Shown here piece after piece: positions 7,811 through 14,757 of a DNA stretch of 64,000 bases (the first letter of the stretch is position 1; each line of letters starts with the position of its first letter). The notes beneath the pieces were generated by a model that was not told the origin of the DNA, did not search any database, and saw only the letters and a program-made list of their open reading frames with translations. The position numbers and the translations under genes were made by a program. Source of the DNA: an uncultured Prevotella sp. (GTDB lineage: Bacteria; Bacteroidota; Bacteroidia; Bacteroidales; Bacteroidaceae); contig CAJOFE010000006.1 in assembly GCA_905233825.1 (NCBI GenBank), forward strand, positions 1 to 64,000. The letters are read 5' to 3'.

Positions 7811-8395
7811 ATGAACGAAATACAGACCATTCAGAGCAAGATATATGAAATACGAGGCCAGCGAGTAATGCTTGACCGCGATCTGGCAGAGTTATATCAG
7901 GTAACTACTGGCAACTTGAATAAAGCGGTAAAGAGAAACATCAGAAGGTTTCCTCCAGACTTCATGTTCCAATTGACAAAAGAAGAGTTTGAGAAACTTA
8001 GAAACGATTTGATATTCCAAAATGGAATTTCAAGTTGGGGCGGTACTCGTAAACTGCCTTATGCTTTTACAGAGCAGGGACTTGCTATGCTTTCAGGTAT
8101 TCTGAATAGCGATATAGCTATTGATGTAAATATCTCCATCATGCGCGCTTTCGTTGCCATCCGACGGATGGCCGCTGCCTTGCCAAAACCCGATGTGGTT
8201 GCCGACGTGGCCCAGCTGCGAAAAGATTTCGAGGAATTAAAACTCGACATCGAAGACATTCTGCACGACCAGAACGATATCAATGAAAGCACCCGCCTGC
8301 AACTTGATGCCATCAGCACGGCCCTCGCTGAGCTGCAATCACCCAAACAGAAGCCCAGGCGCAGGATAGGGTTTATACAGGACGAGGAGAAATAA
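7811..8395 (+). CDS. ORF6N domain-containing protein
   Basis: A 194-residue protein starting [31 protein letters not shown]. This is the ORF6N (KilA-N-related) DNA-binding domain found in phage antirepressors and in many scattered bacterial genes. The conserved core runs through [27 protein letters not shown] and ALTEQG-like [18 protein letters not shown] to about residue 115. After that come coiled-coil-like segments and a basic C-terminus (KQKPRRRIG). The start at 7811 is chosen because the promoter covers the earlier ATG. It stands alone beside repeats and a toxin-antitoxin locus, which fits accessory DNA. The role is unknown; regulator or phage-defence links are possible but unproven. Confidence 0.88.
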   Translation: MNEIQTIQSKIYEIRGQRVMLDRDLAELYQVTTGNLNKAVKRNIRRFPPDFMFQLTKEEFEKLRNDLIFQNGISSWGGTRKLPYAFTEQGLAMLSGILNSDIAIDVNISIMRAFVAIRRMAAALPKPDVVADVAQLRKDFEELKLDIEDILHDQNDINESTRLQLDAISTALAELQSPKQKPRRRIGFIQDEEK

Positions 8396-8513
8396 GAAAT
8401 AAAACATAAGGAGACTCCAACAGGCCAGGTGTCAAATGAAATAGAAAATAAAAACGGGAAACCATATTGGTTATACAAACAAACATTGGCATCCGATAAA
8501 TAAACATAACCCC

Positions 8514-8939
8514 ATGAGTAAGAATCTATTTAAGAATGACGAAGAATTAAACAAGGCACTTGATGAGATTTCTGAGGCCTATAGCAAACCTCCGACAGCA
8601 AGTGAATATAGATTTATTGCCGTATGGCTACTTTTATTGCCAATTTTAGGAATAATAGGATATATATATGATTGGTCATGGCTGTTCTATATTACAGGAG
8701 GAATGATTGCACTAACTGAAGTGTTCTTTCTTTTTACAGGAGCACTCCGATGTTTAGGATCTATATTGTTTGTTGTATCATGCATAATCGGGTATGGCAT
8801 TACAAAATCCTTATGGACAGGTCTATTGTTAGGTTCTTGTATTACTGCATTCATATTAAGCATTGGACTTATTGGAACTATGTGTTTTTCTGGTATGTCA
8901 ACTATAAATGAATGGTTTAAAGGTAGCAAGGAGCGTTGA
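8514..8939 (+). CDS. Small membrane protein of unknown function
   Basis: A 141-residue protein that I do not recognise. It has an N-terminal charged helix (residues 1-28) and then four closely packed hydrophobic segments (about 35-55, 58-75, 78-98, 100-122), and ends EWFKGSKER. Base composition is more AT-rich than the flanking genes, suggesting transfer. It lies 118 bp after the ORF6N gene. The downstream sequence in the +1 frame continues with an acidic open reading frame (8908-9066), so the present C-terminus may result from a frameshift. Confidence 0.65.
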   Translation: MSKNLFKNDEELNKALDEISEAYSKPPTASEYRFIAVWLLLLPILGIIGYIYDWSWLFYITGGMIALTEVFFLFTGALRCLGSILFVVSCIIGYGITKSLWTGLLLGSCITAFILSIGLIGTMCFSGMSTINEWFKGSKER

Positions 8940-9066
8940 TGCATCGCCATCTACTGGATATGGTTCATATTCCTCTTCGACATACGATAATGAGGAGGAT
9001 GAGGACAACATGTCTAGCTTCACCCCTGCTATGGAAGATGACATGGAAGACAACGGCATGAGGTGA
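8908..9066 (+). pseudogene. Acidic 52-codon frame, possible shifted C-terminus of the membrane protein
   Basis: The +1 frame relative to the small membrane protein is open from ATG 8908 to TGA 9064-9066. From about 8938 it encodes DASPSTGYGS, then SSSTYDNEEDEDN and AMEDDMEDN. The composition looks like the acidic tail of a real protein and resembles that of the WG-repeat lipoprotein. One base removed near 8933 would fuse it to GSKE of the upstream gene. It may be a frameshifted tail, a separate small gene or chance. Confidence 0.35.
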
Positions 9067-9114
9067 TATATGGATAATATCGGTGAGGCAGGTTAGTATT
9101 AAAAGAAACTTAAT

Positions 9115-9133
9115 CAGGACTGCATAAGTCCTG
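9115..9133. terminator. Possible terminator hairpin
   Basis: CAGGACT (9115-9121) and AGTCCTG (9127-9133) form a perfect 7-bp stem with a GCATA loop. A G-run follows, not a T-run, so termination is only a suggestion. Confidence 0.35.
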
Positions 9134-9184
9134 AGGGGGCGTCGGTGCCGTAAATCACTCTTTCCTCTTTTCAACGAATTCACG

Positions 9185-9302
9185 TTAGTCTATTTCCAGT
9201 GCCAAGGGCTGTGGAGGCAGGCCTTTGGGTAGGGTAACGGTGATGAGGTTGCCACTGATGCGATGCTTCAGGCGCTTGCCTGTGCTGAGCAGGCGGATGC
9301 TG
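9185..9302 (-). pseudogene. Remnant 3' end of a second GH29 alpha-L-fucosidase gene
   Basis: On the minus strand this stretch encodes SIRLLSTGKRLKHRISGNL, then ITVTLPKGLPPQPLALEID and a stop. It is nearly identical to the last 39 residues of the intact fucosidase (10221-11594). The DNA matches at about 110 of 118 positions and most differences are silent or conservative. Homology ends abruptly at 9302, where unrelated sequence leads into the antitoxin gene. It is best explained as the surviving end of a paralogue, with the toxin-antitoxin locus occupying the place of the rest. Confidence 0.8.
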
Positions 9303-9339
9303 GTGCTTCAAAATGGGGCACCTTTAATTGTAAGCGGGA

Positions 9340-9705
9340 TTAGAACACGCACGCCCATCCGAACTTACGAACCAGTTCTTGCAGGAGATTGTGGTCACGC
9401 ACGGGAATGGTGATGGAAACGGTCTCACGCTGAATATCACGTTGCGTTATGTTTGCTGTGTCGAGGTCGTACTGAGTTTGCATGTTCATCCATATGTCAG
9501 CTGGGATGGCAAAGGCTTTCTCCAAAGCAACAGCAACGCTGAGTGAAACGCTACGCTTGCCATTTATGGTTTCACTGAGCACTGAGGTCTTAATACCTGT
9601 CTCGGCAGCTAACTGTTTCTGGGTCATGCCTCGCTCTTTCAGTTCGTCCTTAATCATTTCGCCTGGATGTGTGGCGACGAATGGGGTTAATTCTTTCTTA
9701 TTCAT
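9340..9705 (-). CDS. higA: HigA-family antitoxin (HTH)
   Basis: A 121-residue protein beginning MNKKELTPFVATHPGEMIKDELKERGMTQKQLA, the typical HigA/VapI-like opening with an XRE helix-turn-helix (about residues 22-75, with TGIKTSVLSETINGKRS as recognition region). Such antitoxins bind and neutralise HigB, a RelE-fold mRNA interferase, and repress the operon. The start at 9705 is chosen over an ATG 30 bp further upstream because it overlaps the toxin gene's stop by 8 bp, as usual for coupled translation. The partner toxin is frameshifted, so this gene may now be an orphan antitoxin. Confidence 0.88.
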   Translation of the reverse strand: MNKKELTPFVATHPGEMIKDELKERGMTQKQLAAETGIKTSVLSETINGKRSVSLSVAVALEKAFAIPADIWMNMQTQYDLDTANITQRDIQRETVSITIPVRDHNLLQELVRKFGWACVF

Positions 9706-10016
9706 AATGTTTCGAGATTTCAAATAATAATGCATTTACTATAATACCTGTTTCGTCAGGCGAACTATGGAAGAAAAGGCGATACTGGTCGTTAATCCAG
9801 ACAGCGTCAACACCATTAAGGTAACCTTTCTTTTTCTCATAGTGGAGCGACTTGATTAAGAAAAGATCCTCTAATCGACGGGCACTCCTGATGTAGTTAA
9901 CCACCTTGATATATCGTTTCACGATGTCTTTCGACAACCGTTTGTACTGGTGGTCTTGCGTCTTGCCAGTGGCTTTAGAGTTCTTCTAAAGCCGTGTTCT
10001 CAAATTCAATATTCAT
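9698..10016 (-). pseudogene. higB: HigB-family toxin gene with a -1 nt frameshift
   Basis: The frame from ATG 10016 reads MNIEFENTALEEL and stops at 9975-9977. In the +1 frame the sequence continues at once with KATGKTQDHQYKRLSKDIVKRY and on through SLHYEKKKGYL, WINDQYRLFF and LLFEISKHYE to 9698, the rest of a RelE-fold HigB toxin. One missing base at about 9977 explains it. Alternatives are a shortened protein from TTG 9937 (79 residues, lacking the first strand and helix) or a sequencing error. Loss of toxin with retention of antitoxin would be harmless to the cell. The promoter and a possible operator lie just upstream. Confidence 0.75.
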
Positions 10017-10040
10017 GTGGATATTGTTGTCTAACGGCTG

Positions 10041-10084
10041 CAAAGATAATAAAAAATTCGCAAACGATTAGCGTTTTTGCGAAT
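10041..10084 (-). promoter_or_regulatory. Promoter and inverted-repeat operator candidate of the higBA locus
   Basis: On the minus strand TATCTTTG (complement of 10041-10048) is a -7 box 25 bp before the toxin ATG. Upstream, ATTCGCAAA (10056-10064) and TTTGCGAAT (10076-10084) form a perfect 9-bp inverted repeat with an 11-nt gap, placed where HigA-type repressors bind their own promoters. Binding is inference. Confidence 0.55.
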
Positions 10085-10220
10085 TTTTGTGTTATTTAAC
10101 GAAATAGTGTTTCGACTAATGTTTTAAATCGTCAAGAGGCTTATCTGAACAGCGAGTATCAAAAAACAGGCTGGATTTTCATCTGAATGTGATGAAATGC
10201 CTGCCTAAGTGTATGAAATC

Positions 10221-11594
10221 TTAGTCGATCTCCAATGCCAAGGGCTGTGGAGGCAGGTTCTTGGGTAGGGTGACGGTGATGAGGTTGCCACTGATGCGAT
10301 ACTTCAGGCGCTTGCCTGTGCTGAGCAGGCGGATGCTGTGAGTAGGCAGGTTTGTGCTCCAGCTCAGCTCTGGGGGTAGAGTGGTGGTATCGGCAGGTGG
10401 GCAGTAGATGGCATATTTCTTCGTACCGTCTTTAGAAGCCGTGAACCAGAGTGCCCCTTCATGATAGTGGGGCGTGATGGTGGTGCCGTAGATGGCCTGT
10501 CCGTTGGTCTTCAGCCATTGTCCTATCTCATGCAGGCGATTGGTGGCCTCGGCATTGATGAGTCCCTCAGGGGTAGGGCCTACGCCAAGGACAAGGTTGC
10601 CTCCTTTGGCAACAACCTCTACCAGCGTACTGATGACTTCGCGAGCCGTCTTGTAACGGGCATGGGGAGTGTAGCCCCAGTCATCGGTCAGGGGGATGCA
10701 GCTCTCCCAAGGATATGGTAGTTGCTCTTCGGGGATGGTGCGCTCAGGCGTCAGGTAGTTCTCGTAGGGGCCTCGGATGGTACGGTCAACAATGATGAGG
10801 CCTGGCTGATGGCTACGCGCCATACGTGCTAAGGCAGGCATGTCGATGTCCTGCCCATAGCGGCCTGGCCACACCCAGCCGCCATCGAGCCAGAGAATAT
10901 CCACCTGGCCGTAGTTAGACAGGATTTCCTCTATCTGACGATGGGTGAAGCGCTTGAACTGCTCCCATCGCCAGGGGTACTGCTCTATGGGATAGTTGAC
11001 GTTGCGGCCTTTCTTGGCATAGGTGTCCCACCAGTAGTACTGCGAGTGCCAGTCGGGCTTGGAGAAGTAGGCACCAATCGTAAAGCCTTCTTGACGGAAG
11101 GCATGAAAGACATGCTTCAGCACGTCTCGGCGTGGGTCGTCCTTAAAGGCGTGCTGGGCGATGGAATAGTCGGTCTCCTGCGAGTCGTACATACAGAAGC
11201 CGTCGTGGTGCTTTGTGGTGAAAAGCATGTATCTCATGCCTGCATCGCTGCATGCCTGTGCCCACTGGGCAGGGTCGAACTGTGTGGGGCAGAACTCGTC
11301 AGCCAGTCCCCAGTACCAATCCAGATATTGCTGATAGGTGCGTGTGGTGTCGCGTGTAATCCAAGGCTCGTCGCAGATGCTCCATGATTCTACGATGCCT
11401 GGCACGGCATAGATGCCCCAGTGCAGCAGTACGCCGAACTTCAGGTCCTGCCATTGATGCAGGTTCTTCACCACTAACGGGTCTGTAGGCCATTCGTATT
11501 CTTCTGACTGCTCATGAATGTTATTGGTCTGTGCAGTGGCTGTCAGGGCCAGTGCAACAGCTACCAAAATGGAGAAAAGTCGTTTGATTTGCAT
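10221..11594 (-). CDS. Secreted alpha-L-fucosidase, GH29
   Basis: A 457-residue glycoside hydrolase family 29 enzyme that removes terminal alpha-L-fucose from glycans by a retaining mechanism. A signal peptide (MQIKRLFSILVAVALALTATAQ) directs it to the periplasm or surface. Family landmarks are FGVLLHWGIYAVPG, YMLFTTKHHDGFCMYDS, GAYFSKPDWHS and VDILWLDGGWVW, where Asp237 is the expected nucleophile. The C-terminal part is a beta-sandwich ending in TLPKNLPPQPLALEID. No polysaccharide-utilisation genes (SusC/D) are adjacent, so it stands alone. A second copy of its 3' end is left at 9185-9302. It is transcribed away from the epimerase gene, sharing a 153-bp divergent control region. Confidence 0.92.
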   Translation of the reverse strand: MQIKRLFSILVAVALALTATAQTNNIHEQSEEYEWPTDPLVVKNLHQWQDLKFGVLLHWGIYAVPGIVESWSICDEPWITRDTTRTYQQYLDWYWGLADEFCPTQFDPAQWAQACSDAGMRYMLFTTKHHDGFCMYDSQETDYSIAQHAFKDDPRRDVLKHVFHAFRQEGFTIGAYFSKPDWHSQYYWWDTYAKKGRNVNYPIEQYPWRWEQFKRFTHRQIEEILSNYGQVDILWLDGGWVWPGRYGQDIDMPALARMARSHQPGLIIVDRTIRGPYENYLTPERTIPEEQLPYPWESCIPLTDDWGYTPHARYKTAREVISTLVEVVAKGGNLVLGVGPTPEGLINAEATNRLHEIGQWLKTNGQAIYGTTITPHYHEGALWFTASKDGTKKYAIYCPPADTTTLPPELSWSTNLPTHSIRLLSTGKRLKYRISGNLITVTLPKNLPPQPLALEID

Positions 11595-11614
11595 ATTATT
11601 AGGTTGTTTGGGTG

Positions 11615-11642
11615 CAAAGTTACAAAAAAATATGTAACTTTG
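11615..11642. promoter_or_regulatory. Back-to-back -7 boxes forming a 9-bp inverted repeat
   Basis: CAAAGTTAC (11615-11623) and GTAACTTTG (11634-11642) are perfect inverted copies with a 10-nt gap. The left arm is a minus-strand TAACTTTG suited to the fucosidase gene and the right arm is the same box facing the epimerase. No clear -33 box is seen for either. Confidence 0.6.
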
Positions 11643-11693
11643 CCCTGAAAAACAGCGCGAAGATAGGCTGCACCTCGGAAAAACTCAAATTAA

Positions 11694-11725
11694 TTTGGTT
11701 TTTCGCTCGGTTTGCACTACCTTTG
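11694..11725 (+). promoter_or_regulatory. Promoter of the epimerase/envelope operon
   Basis: TTTG (11694-11697) and TACCTTTG (11718-11725) are 20 bp apart. The ATG at 11747 follows 21 bp downstream, which also argues against the longer in-frame start at 11612. Confidence 0.8.
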
Positions 11726-11746
11726 CACCCAAATACAGGAAAAGTT

Positions 11747-12778
11747 ATGAAGATACTTATAACGGGAGCCAGCGGATTCATTGGCTCGTTCATCGTGGAG
11801 GAAGCACTGAGGCAGGGCATGGAGACTTGGGCAGCAGTGAGAGGCAGTAGCTCGAAGCAATTTCTGCAGGACGAGCGCATCCGTTTCATCGAGCTGAACC
11901 TAAGCAGTCAGAAAGACCTGGAGGAGCAGCTTCGTGACCATGAGTTCGACTATGTGGTGCATGCTGCAGGCGTGACGAAATGTCTGAAAAAGGAGGACTT
12001 CTTCCGTGTGAACACTGAGGGAACGAAGAACCTGGTGCGAGCACTGATGGCGCTGAAGATGCCGTTGAAGCGTTTCGTCTATGTCAGTTCGCTCAGTGTC
12101 TATGGCGCTATCCACGAGAAACAGCCCTACACGGCCATTCGCGAGGATGACACGCCGAAGCCTAACACGGCCTATGGCAAGAGCAAACTGGAGGCTGAAC
12201 GCTGGTTGGACGAGCTGAATAGTGCTGACGAGAGCCGTGCCTATCGCGAGGAGGTGGGCGAGTTCCCCTACGTCGTGTTGCGACCCACGGGTGTCTATGG
12301 CCCTCGCGAGCGTGACTATTTCCTGATGGCGAAGAGCATCAAGCAGCACTCAGACTTTGCTGTGGGCTACAAGCGGCAGGACATCACCTTCGTCTATGTG
12401 CTCGACGTGGTGCAGGCCGTGTTCCTGGCCTGCGAGTGGGGACAGACGGGGCGCAAGTATTTCCTGTCAGACGGCGAGGTGTATCAGAGTACCACTTTCA
12501 GCGACCTCATCCGTGAGGAGCTGGATCATCCGTGGTGGATACGCATCAAGGCCCCCATCTGGGTGTTGCGTGTGGTGACTTTCTTAGGCGACAAGTGGGG
12601 ACACCTAACAGGCAAGATCTCGGCATTGAACAACGATAAGTATCACATCCTGAAACAGCGCAACTGGCGTTGTGACATCGAGCCGGCTCGCAAGGAGCTG
12701 GGCTATGAGCCCCTCTATCAGTTGGAGCAGGGTGTAAAAATGACGATTAGATGGTACAAGGAGAACGGTTGGCTGTAA
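11747..12778 (+). CDS. NAD-dependent epimerase/dehydratase (extended SDR)
   Basis: A 343-residue extended short-chain dehydrogenase. The N-terminal Rossmann motif is GASGFIG (MKILITGASGFIGSFIVEEAL), followed by FDYVVHAAGVTKC, YVSSLSVYG, and the catalytic Y-x3-K as TAYGKSKLEAE. Members act on nucleotide sugars or on sterol- or flavonoid-like substrates; the substrate here is not evident. The start at 11747 is chosen because the promoter covers the 45 codons upstream. It is the first gene of a tightly packed run of envelope genes ending near 18247, suggesting work on lipopolysaccharide or another glycolipid. Its 3' end overlaps the PAP2 gene by 28 bp. Confidence 0.88.
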   Translation: MKILITGASGFIGSFIVEEALRQGMETWAAVRGSSSKQFLQDERIRFIELNLSSQKDLEEQLRDHEFDYVVHAAGVTKCLKKEDFFRVNTEGTKNLVRALMALKMPLKRFVYVSSLSVYGAIHEKQPYTAIREDDTPKPNTAYGKSKLEAERWLDELNSADESRAYREEVGEFPYVVLRPTGVYGPRERDYFLMAKSIKQHSDFAVGYKRQDITFVYVLDVVQAVFLACEWGQTGRKYFLSDGEVYQSTTFSDLIREELDHPWWIRIKAPIWVLRVVTFLGDKWGHLTGKISALNNDKYHILKQRNWRCDIEPARKELGYEPLYQLEQGVKMTIRWYKENGWL

Positions 12779-13746
12779 AAGCCTCCCCCAACCCCTCCTT
12801 GAGAGGGAGGGGAGCTACTACGCTTTTATTGTTCGAGCGGGTGGTGATAGGCTATGCCGTTCTGACACTGCTGTTGATGCTGGTGCTGTGGGGACGGCTG
12901 GTGAATCCTGGCTCTATGTTGCTGCTCAGGGTAGGAGCAGTGGTGATGACCGTTGGCCTGTGGCAATTGTACCGTTGGAAGCCCTCGAAGCTGACAATGT
13001 TGTTACGTGTGGCAGGACAGTTGGCGCTATTGAGCAGGTGGTATCCTGATACGTACGAGTTCAACCGTCTGTTCCTGAACCTCGACCATGTCTTTGCAGG
13101 ATGGGAACAGGCCATCTTCGGCTGTCAGCCGGCATTGTTGTTCTCGCAGAACTTTTCCTCGCCTGTGCTTAGTGAACTGCTGAGTCTGGGTTATGTTAGC
13201 TACTTCCCCATGATAGCTGCCGTGGCTTTCTACTATTTCTTGAAATGCTATGACCGTCTGTCCTATTGCACGTTTGTCATTCTGGCATCGTTCTTCCTTT
13301 TTTATGTCATCTTCATCTTCCTGCCCGTAGCAGGACCTCAGTTCTATTACGAAGCGGTGGGCTTTGACCAGATAGCACAGAGCAATTTCCCTGACTTGGG
13401 TCACTATTTCTACCAACATCGGGAGATGGTGTCCTTGCCTGGTGCTGAGGGCGGTCTGTTTCACGATTTGGTGCAGCAGGCCCACGATGCAGGCGAACGA
13501 CCCACAGCGGCCTTCCCCAGCAGTCATGTGGGCATCAGCGTGGTGCTGCTCTGGTTAGCATGGGAGACTCGTTCCCGTGCATTGTTTATCCCGTTGCTCA
13601 TCCTGACGGTGCTCATGTTCTTTGCCACGTTCTACATACAGGCTCACTATGCCATTGACGCTATCGCCGGCATCTTTGTGGGGACAGGCATGTATTTCCT
13701 ATTCCGATGGGGATTTCGACTACAGAGGGAAGACTATAGAATTTAG
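12751..13746 (+). CDS. PAP2-family membrane phosphatase/phosphotransferase
   Basis: A 331-residue membrane protein with about six hydrophobic segments and the PAP2 signature in its second half: AAFPSSHVGIS (motif 2) and YIQAHYAIDAIAG (motif 3, catalytic histidine). The first motif is weak, as in the inositolphosphotransferase-like PAP2_3 subgroup. It may remove or transfer a lipid-linked phosphate during lipid A or glycolipid modification. The first about 25 residues (AVKASPNPSLRGRGATT) are encoded by a GC-rich palindromic repeat at 12779-12815, so the native start was probably further in. Its last codons (EDYRI) run into a period-7 tract. It overlaps the epimerase gene and precedes the acyltransferase gene. 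Confidence 0.82.
   Translation: MVQGERLAVKASPNPSLRGRGATTLLLFERVVIGYAVLTLLLMLVLWGRLVNPGSMLLLRVGAVVMTVGLWQLYRWKPSKLTMLLRVAGQLALLSRWYPDTYEFNRLFLNLDHVFAGWEQAIFGCQPALLFSQNFSSPVLSELLSLGYVSYFPMIAAVAFYYFLKCYDRLSYCTFVILASFFLFYVIFIFLPVAGPQFYYEAVGFDQIAQSNFPDLGHYFYQHREMVSLPGAEGGLFHDLVQQAHDAGERPTAAFPSSHVGISVVLLWLAWETRSRALFIPLLILTVLMFFATFYIQAHYAIDAIAGIFVGTGMYFLFRWGFRLQREDYRI
12779..12815. repeat. GC-rich palindromic element at the start of the PAP2 gene
   Basis: AAGCCTCCCCCAACCCCTCC (12779-12798) followed by TTGAGAGGGAGGGG. It is the same unit type as 62222-62256 (opposite orientation) and 6005-6040. It begins 1 bp after the epimerase stop codon. Confidence 0.85.
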
Positions 13747-13773
13747 ACTACAGACGATAGACGAAAATGTAAT
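13732..13773. repeat. Period-7 repeat tract between the PAP2 and acyltransferase genes
   Basis: The units GACTATA, GAATTTA, GACTACA, GACGATA and GACGAAA follow one another in strict 7-nt register. The tract supplies the last codons and stop of the PAP2 gene. Confidence 0.8.
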
Positions 13774-13774
13774 C

Positions 13775-14725
13775 ATGATGAAGAAACTGTCCTATTATCT
13801 GCTTTATGGCGTGGTCAAGTTGTTGTCGTTGCTACCTTTTTGGGTGCTCTACGGGATGGCCGACTGCTTCTTCGTGCTGATCTACTATATAGTGAGGTAT
13901 AGGCGGAAAGTGGTACGCAAGAACCTCACGACATCGTTTCCAGAGATGAGCGAGCAGGATATAAAGCAGACAGAGCGTCGCTTCTATCGCTGGCTGTGCG
14001 ACTATGGTGTCGAGACCATCAAGCTATTGAGCATCAGCGACAAGTCTTTGCTGAAACGCATCGAATTTAGGGGTGTAGACCAGATGGAGAAGGTGTTCGA
14101 CGAGGGGCGCAACTGTGCCGCCATTCTTGGGCACTATTGCAACTGGGAATGGCTGTCGGCCACAGGACTGGCCTTCAAACGCTATCCGCAGGCTGTCATG
14201 GGACTCATCTATCATCCTCTGTACAGCGATGCCTTCGACCATCTGTTCATCGATATTCGTTCGGCTCATGGAGGTTCGTGCGTGCCCAAGCAAGACATTC
14301 TGCGGCAGCTGGTAACGATGAAGCGTGAGCAGTGTTACTATCTTTTTGGCTATATTAGCGACCAGGCTCCCCGCTGGCATAACATCCATTTTTGGCTCGA
14401 CTTCCTCAATCATGATACTCCTGTCTTCACTGGTGGTGAGCGCATCATGAAGAAGATGGACGATGCCGTATTCTATGTCGAGATGGAACGCCCGAAGCGT
14501 GGCAAATATATATGTACCTTCCGATTGGTGAGCGCCCATGCAGCCCAAGAGCCAGAAAACCAGATTACCATTCGGTTCTTCCAATTGCTCGAAGAGACAA
14601 TCCGTCGCCAGCCTGCTTTCTACCTGTGGACGCATAATCGCTGGAAACGCACCCACGAGGAGTTCGACAGGCAGTATGTGATGGTGAACGGCAAGGCGAT
14701 ACCGAGAGAGAACTTGGAAGGATGA
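13775..14725 (+). CDS. lpxL: Lipid A acyltransferase, LpxL/HtrB family
   Basis: A 316-residue member of the LpxL/LpxM family, which adds a secondary acyl chain from acyl-ACP to Kdo-lipid A or its precursor at the inner membrane. It has an N-terminal membrane anchor (LLSLLPFWVLYGMADCFFVLIYYIV), an RRKVVRKNL segment, and the catalytic H-x4-E as HYCNWEW (His120, Glu125). The start at 13775 (MMKKLSYYLLYG) is chosen over an ATG 153 bp upstream inside the PAP2 gene. It is in the middle of the envelope operon, between a PAP2 phosphatase and an LPS-kinase-like gene. Confidence 0.9.
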   Translation: MMKKLSYYLLYGVVKLLSLLPFWVLYGMADCFFVLIYYIVRYRRKVVRKNLTTSFPEMSEQDIKQTERRFYRWLCDYGVETIKLLSISDKSLLKRIEFRGVDQMEKVFDEGRNCAAILGHYCNWEWLSATGLAFKRYPQAVMGLIYHPLYSDAFDHLFIDIRSAHGGSCVPKQDILRQLVTMKREQCYYLFGYISDQAPRWHNIHFWLDFLNHDTPVFTGGERIMKKMDDAVFYVEMERPKRGKYICTFRLVSAHAAQEPENQITIRFFQLLEETIRRQPAFYLWTHNRWKRTHEEFDRQYVMVNGKAIPRENLEG

Positions 14726-14757
14726 GTTAAGAATTAAGAATTAGGAAGTGAGAAGGA
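14726..14757. repeat. Period-7 tract supplying the start of the kinase gene
   Basis: Units GTTAAGA, ATTAAGA, ATTAGGA and AGTGAGA lie in register. The GTG inside the last unit (14748-14750) is the only start codon upstream of the conserved kinase sequence. Confidence 0.75.

Noticed and set aside
9185..10340. The two fucosidase ends as target-site duplications or att sites of an integrated element
   Set aside because: They are too long and diverged, with a silent-site pattern of old paralogy, and no integrase or transposase lies between them.
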